Positions 4,563 through 5,389 of a stretch of 5,389 nt of DNA are shown piece by piece (the first letter of the stretch is position 1; every line of letters starts with the position of its first letter). The notes beneath the pieces were generated by a model. That model worked only from the letters and a program-made list of their open reading frames with translations, was not told where the DNA came from and made no database searches. Made by a program: the position numbers and the translations under genes. This stretch comes from an uncultured Bacilli bacterium (GTDB lineage Bacteria; Bacillota_I; Bacilli_A; RF39; UBA660): positions 1-5,389 of the forward strand of contig CANQUW010000068.1 in assembly GCA_947627145.1 (NCBI GenBank), given 5' to 3'.

Positions 4563-5389
4563 CTAGTTTTCTAATAATTTGTTGTAATATATTTTTATAC
4601 CTTCTTCTAATATATTTATACTCGCATTTATATCTCTATCATTTTTATTACCACAATTTGGACATTCCCATTTTCTTATACTTAAATCACTTATCTCTTT
4701 ATTTATTTTCCCACATCTACTACATTTCTTACTGCTTGGAAAATATGTATTTACTTTTATTAACTTTTTATTATTCCATTTACATTTATATTCTATCTGT
4801 CTTATTATTTCGTTAAACGAGGAATTACTTATATATTTTGATAAGTGATTCTTTTTATTCTCTTTTTTTGATATCATGTCTTTTACTTTTAATGTCTCTA
4901 CTGCTATTAAATCGTTTTCTTTTACTATTTTTGTGGTAACTTCATGTATTAAATTTTTTCTCATGTTTCTTATCTTTTGATATGCTCTTTTTATCTTCAT
5001 TTTTATTTTATAACTATTCCTACTACATCTTTTACATCTTGAAAGTCCTCTTTGTAATCCATTTATTCTTTTCTCTTGTCTTTTTATTTTTTCTTCTAAT
5101 TTATATTTATACCCATCACTTGTTACTACTATGTTTTTTACTCCTAAATCTATTCCAATTGGATATCTTAAACAAAAAGGTTTTTCTTCTATTTCTTCTT
5201 CCACTGATAAACATACATAATATTTATATCCTTCTCTTTTTATAGTTGCATTAAATATTTTACCATTAAACTCTTTTAAATTTCTATAACCTTTTATTTT
5301 TACTTTACCTATTTTAGGTAGTTTTATTTCTTTGTTTTCTAAATCTAGTTCTATATTAGAATAACTTTTACCTTTATAACTACTTCTTA
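4563..5389 (-). CDS. tnpB: TnpB, RNA-guided DNA endonuclease of IS200/IS605 type (5' end missing)
   Basis: The frame is open from the window edge to TAG at 4563-4565, giving about 275 residues. Roughly the first 100 of a normal 370-400 residue TnpB lie outside. A GTG at 5202-5204 is not the start: upstream codons read KLPKIGKVKIKGYRNLKEF and so on, typical TnpB sequence. The nuclease parts are all present: RuvC-I PIGIDLGVKN with the Asp codon at 5148-5150, RuvC-II IAVETLKVKDM with Glu at 4896-4898, a zinc ribbon CSRCG (Cys codons 4722-4724 and 4713-4715) and CPNC (4662-4664 and 4653-4655), and RuvC-III DRDINASINIL (Asp at 4638-4640 and 4632-4634). TnpB cuts DNA next to a short TAM under the direction of an RNA from the element's right end, helping to retain the transposon. 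No tnpA is visible within the window. No frameshift or stop breaks the visible part, and the tail is short (EEGIKIYYNKLLEN). Confidence 0.93.
   Translation of the reverse strand, partial: RSSYKGKSYSNIELDLENKEIKLPKIGKVKIKGYRNLKEFNGKIFNATIKREGYKYYVCLSVEEEIEEKPFCLRYPIGIDLGVKNIVVTSDGYKYKLEEKIKRQEKRINGLQRGLSRCKRCSRNSYKIKMKIKRAYQKIRNMRKNLIHEVTTKIVKENDLIAVETLKVKDMISKKENKKNHLSKYISNSSFNEIIRQIEYKCKWNNKKLIKVNTYFPSSKKCSRCGKINKEISDLSIRKWECPNCGNKNDRDINASINILEEGIKIYYNKLLEN

Noticed and set aside
4982..5245. Plus-strand open frame of 87 codons, Leu/Phe-rich
   Set aside because: It is the complement of the Lys/Glu-rich tnpB gene; its hydrophobic composition is a by-product and it has no start signals.
1..5389. 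Alternative genetic code with UGA read as Trp
   Set aside because: Tryptophans in the hydrolase, permease, lipoprotein and TnpB are encoded by TGG, and no gene needs UGA read-through. The lack of UGA stops among six genes is too small a sample.
1..5389. CRISPR array or tRNA gene
   Set aside because: No regularly spaced direct repeats and no cloverleaf with T-loop sequence was seen on either strand.

Overview
The window looks like a piece of a low-GC Gram-positive chromosome (Bacillota, possibly an uncultured gut Bacilli or Clostridia lineage; this placement is inference). The supporting signs are strongly AT-rich DNA, purine-rich AGAGG(T/A)G ribosome sites close to starts, sigma-A type promoters (TTGACA-17 nt-TATAAT, several with an extended TGn -10), hairpin plus U-tract terminators, a Gram-positive style membrane-anchored wall hydrolase, and a lipobox lipoprotein. 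All visible stops are TAA or TAG and Trp is TGG, so the ordinary code fits.

Left edge (1-125, minus): a near-consensus promoter drives a transcript off the left edge. A possible gene start (27 open codons) lies almost at the predicted +1, inside a short stem-loop. Positions 210-911 (minus) encode a secreted or membrane-anchored glucosaminidase-like peptidoglycan hydrolase with four cysteines in its catalytic domain. It has its own consensus promoter, a stem-loop at the predicted 5' end of its mRNA, and a terminator. Its codon use is visibly less AT-biased than that of the other genes.

Middle (1114-4100): a plus-strand Sir2-family NAD-dependent deacetylase converges on a minus-strand ABC exporter operon (ATPase then a 12-helix permease, 8-nt overlap). 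The sirtuin and permease reading frames overlap tail to tail by 20 nt. A single 15-bp hairpin covers both stop codons and has U-rich tails in both directions, so it looks like a shared bidirectional terminator.

Right part (4102-5389, minus): a 46-residue lipoprotein, not long enough for most gene callers, lies upstream of the ABC operon with its own promoter. A terminator separates the two, and the lipoprotein stop codon is inside the terminator stem. Further right is the 3' part of an IS200/IS605-type tnpB (RNA-guided nuclease). Its frame is open to the window edge and its RuvC and zinc-ribbon residues are intact. Just downstream is a GC-richer, hairpin-dense segment with two GNRA tetraloops, then a 36-nt palindrome. 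These are best read as the TnpB guide (omega) RNA scaffold and the right end of the element.

Functionally, the genes are a wall hydrolase, a protein deacetylase, an exporter with a nearby lipoprotein, and a transposon-derived nuclease with its guide RNA. I see no sequence evidence that they form one pathway. The most informative items are the complete TnpB 3' end with its putative omega RNA, the shared terminator, the recurring promoter-plus-5'-hairpin design, and the small lipoprotein next to the exporter.
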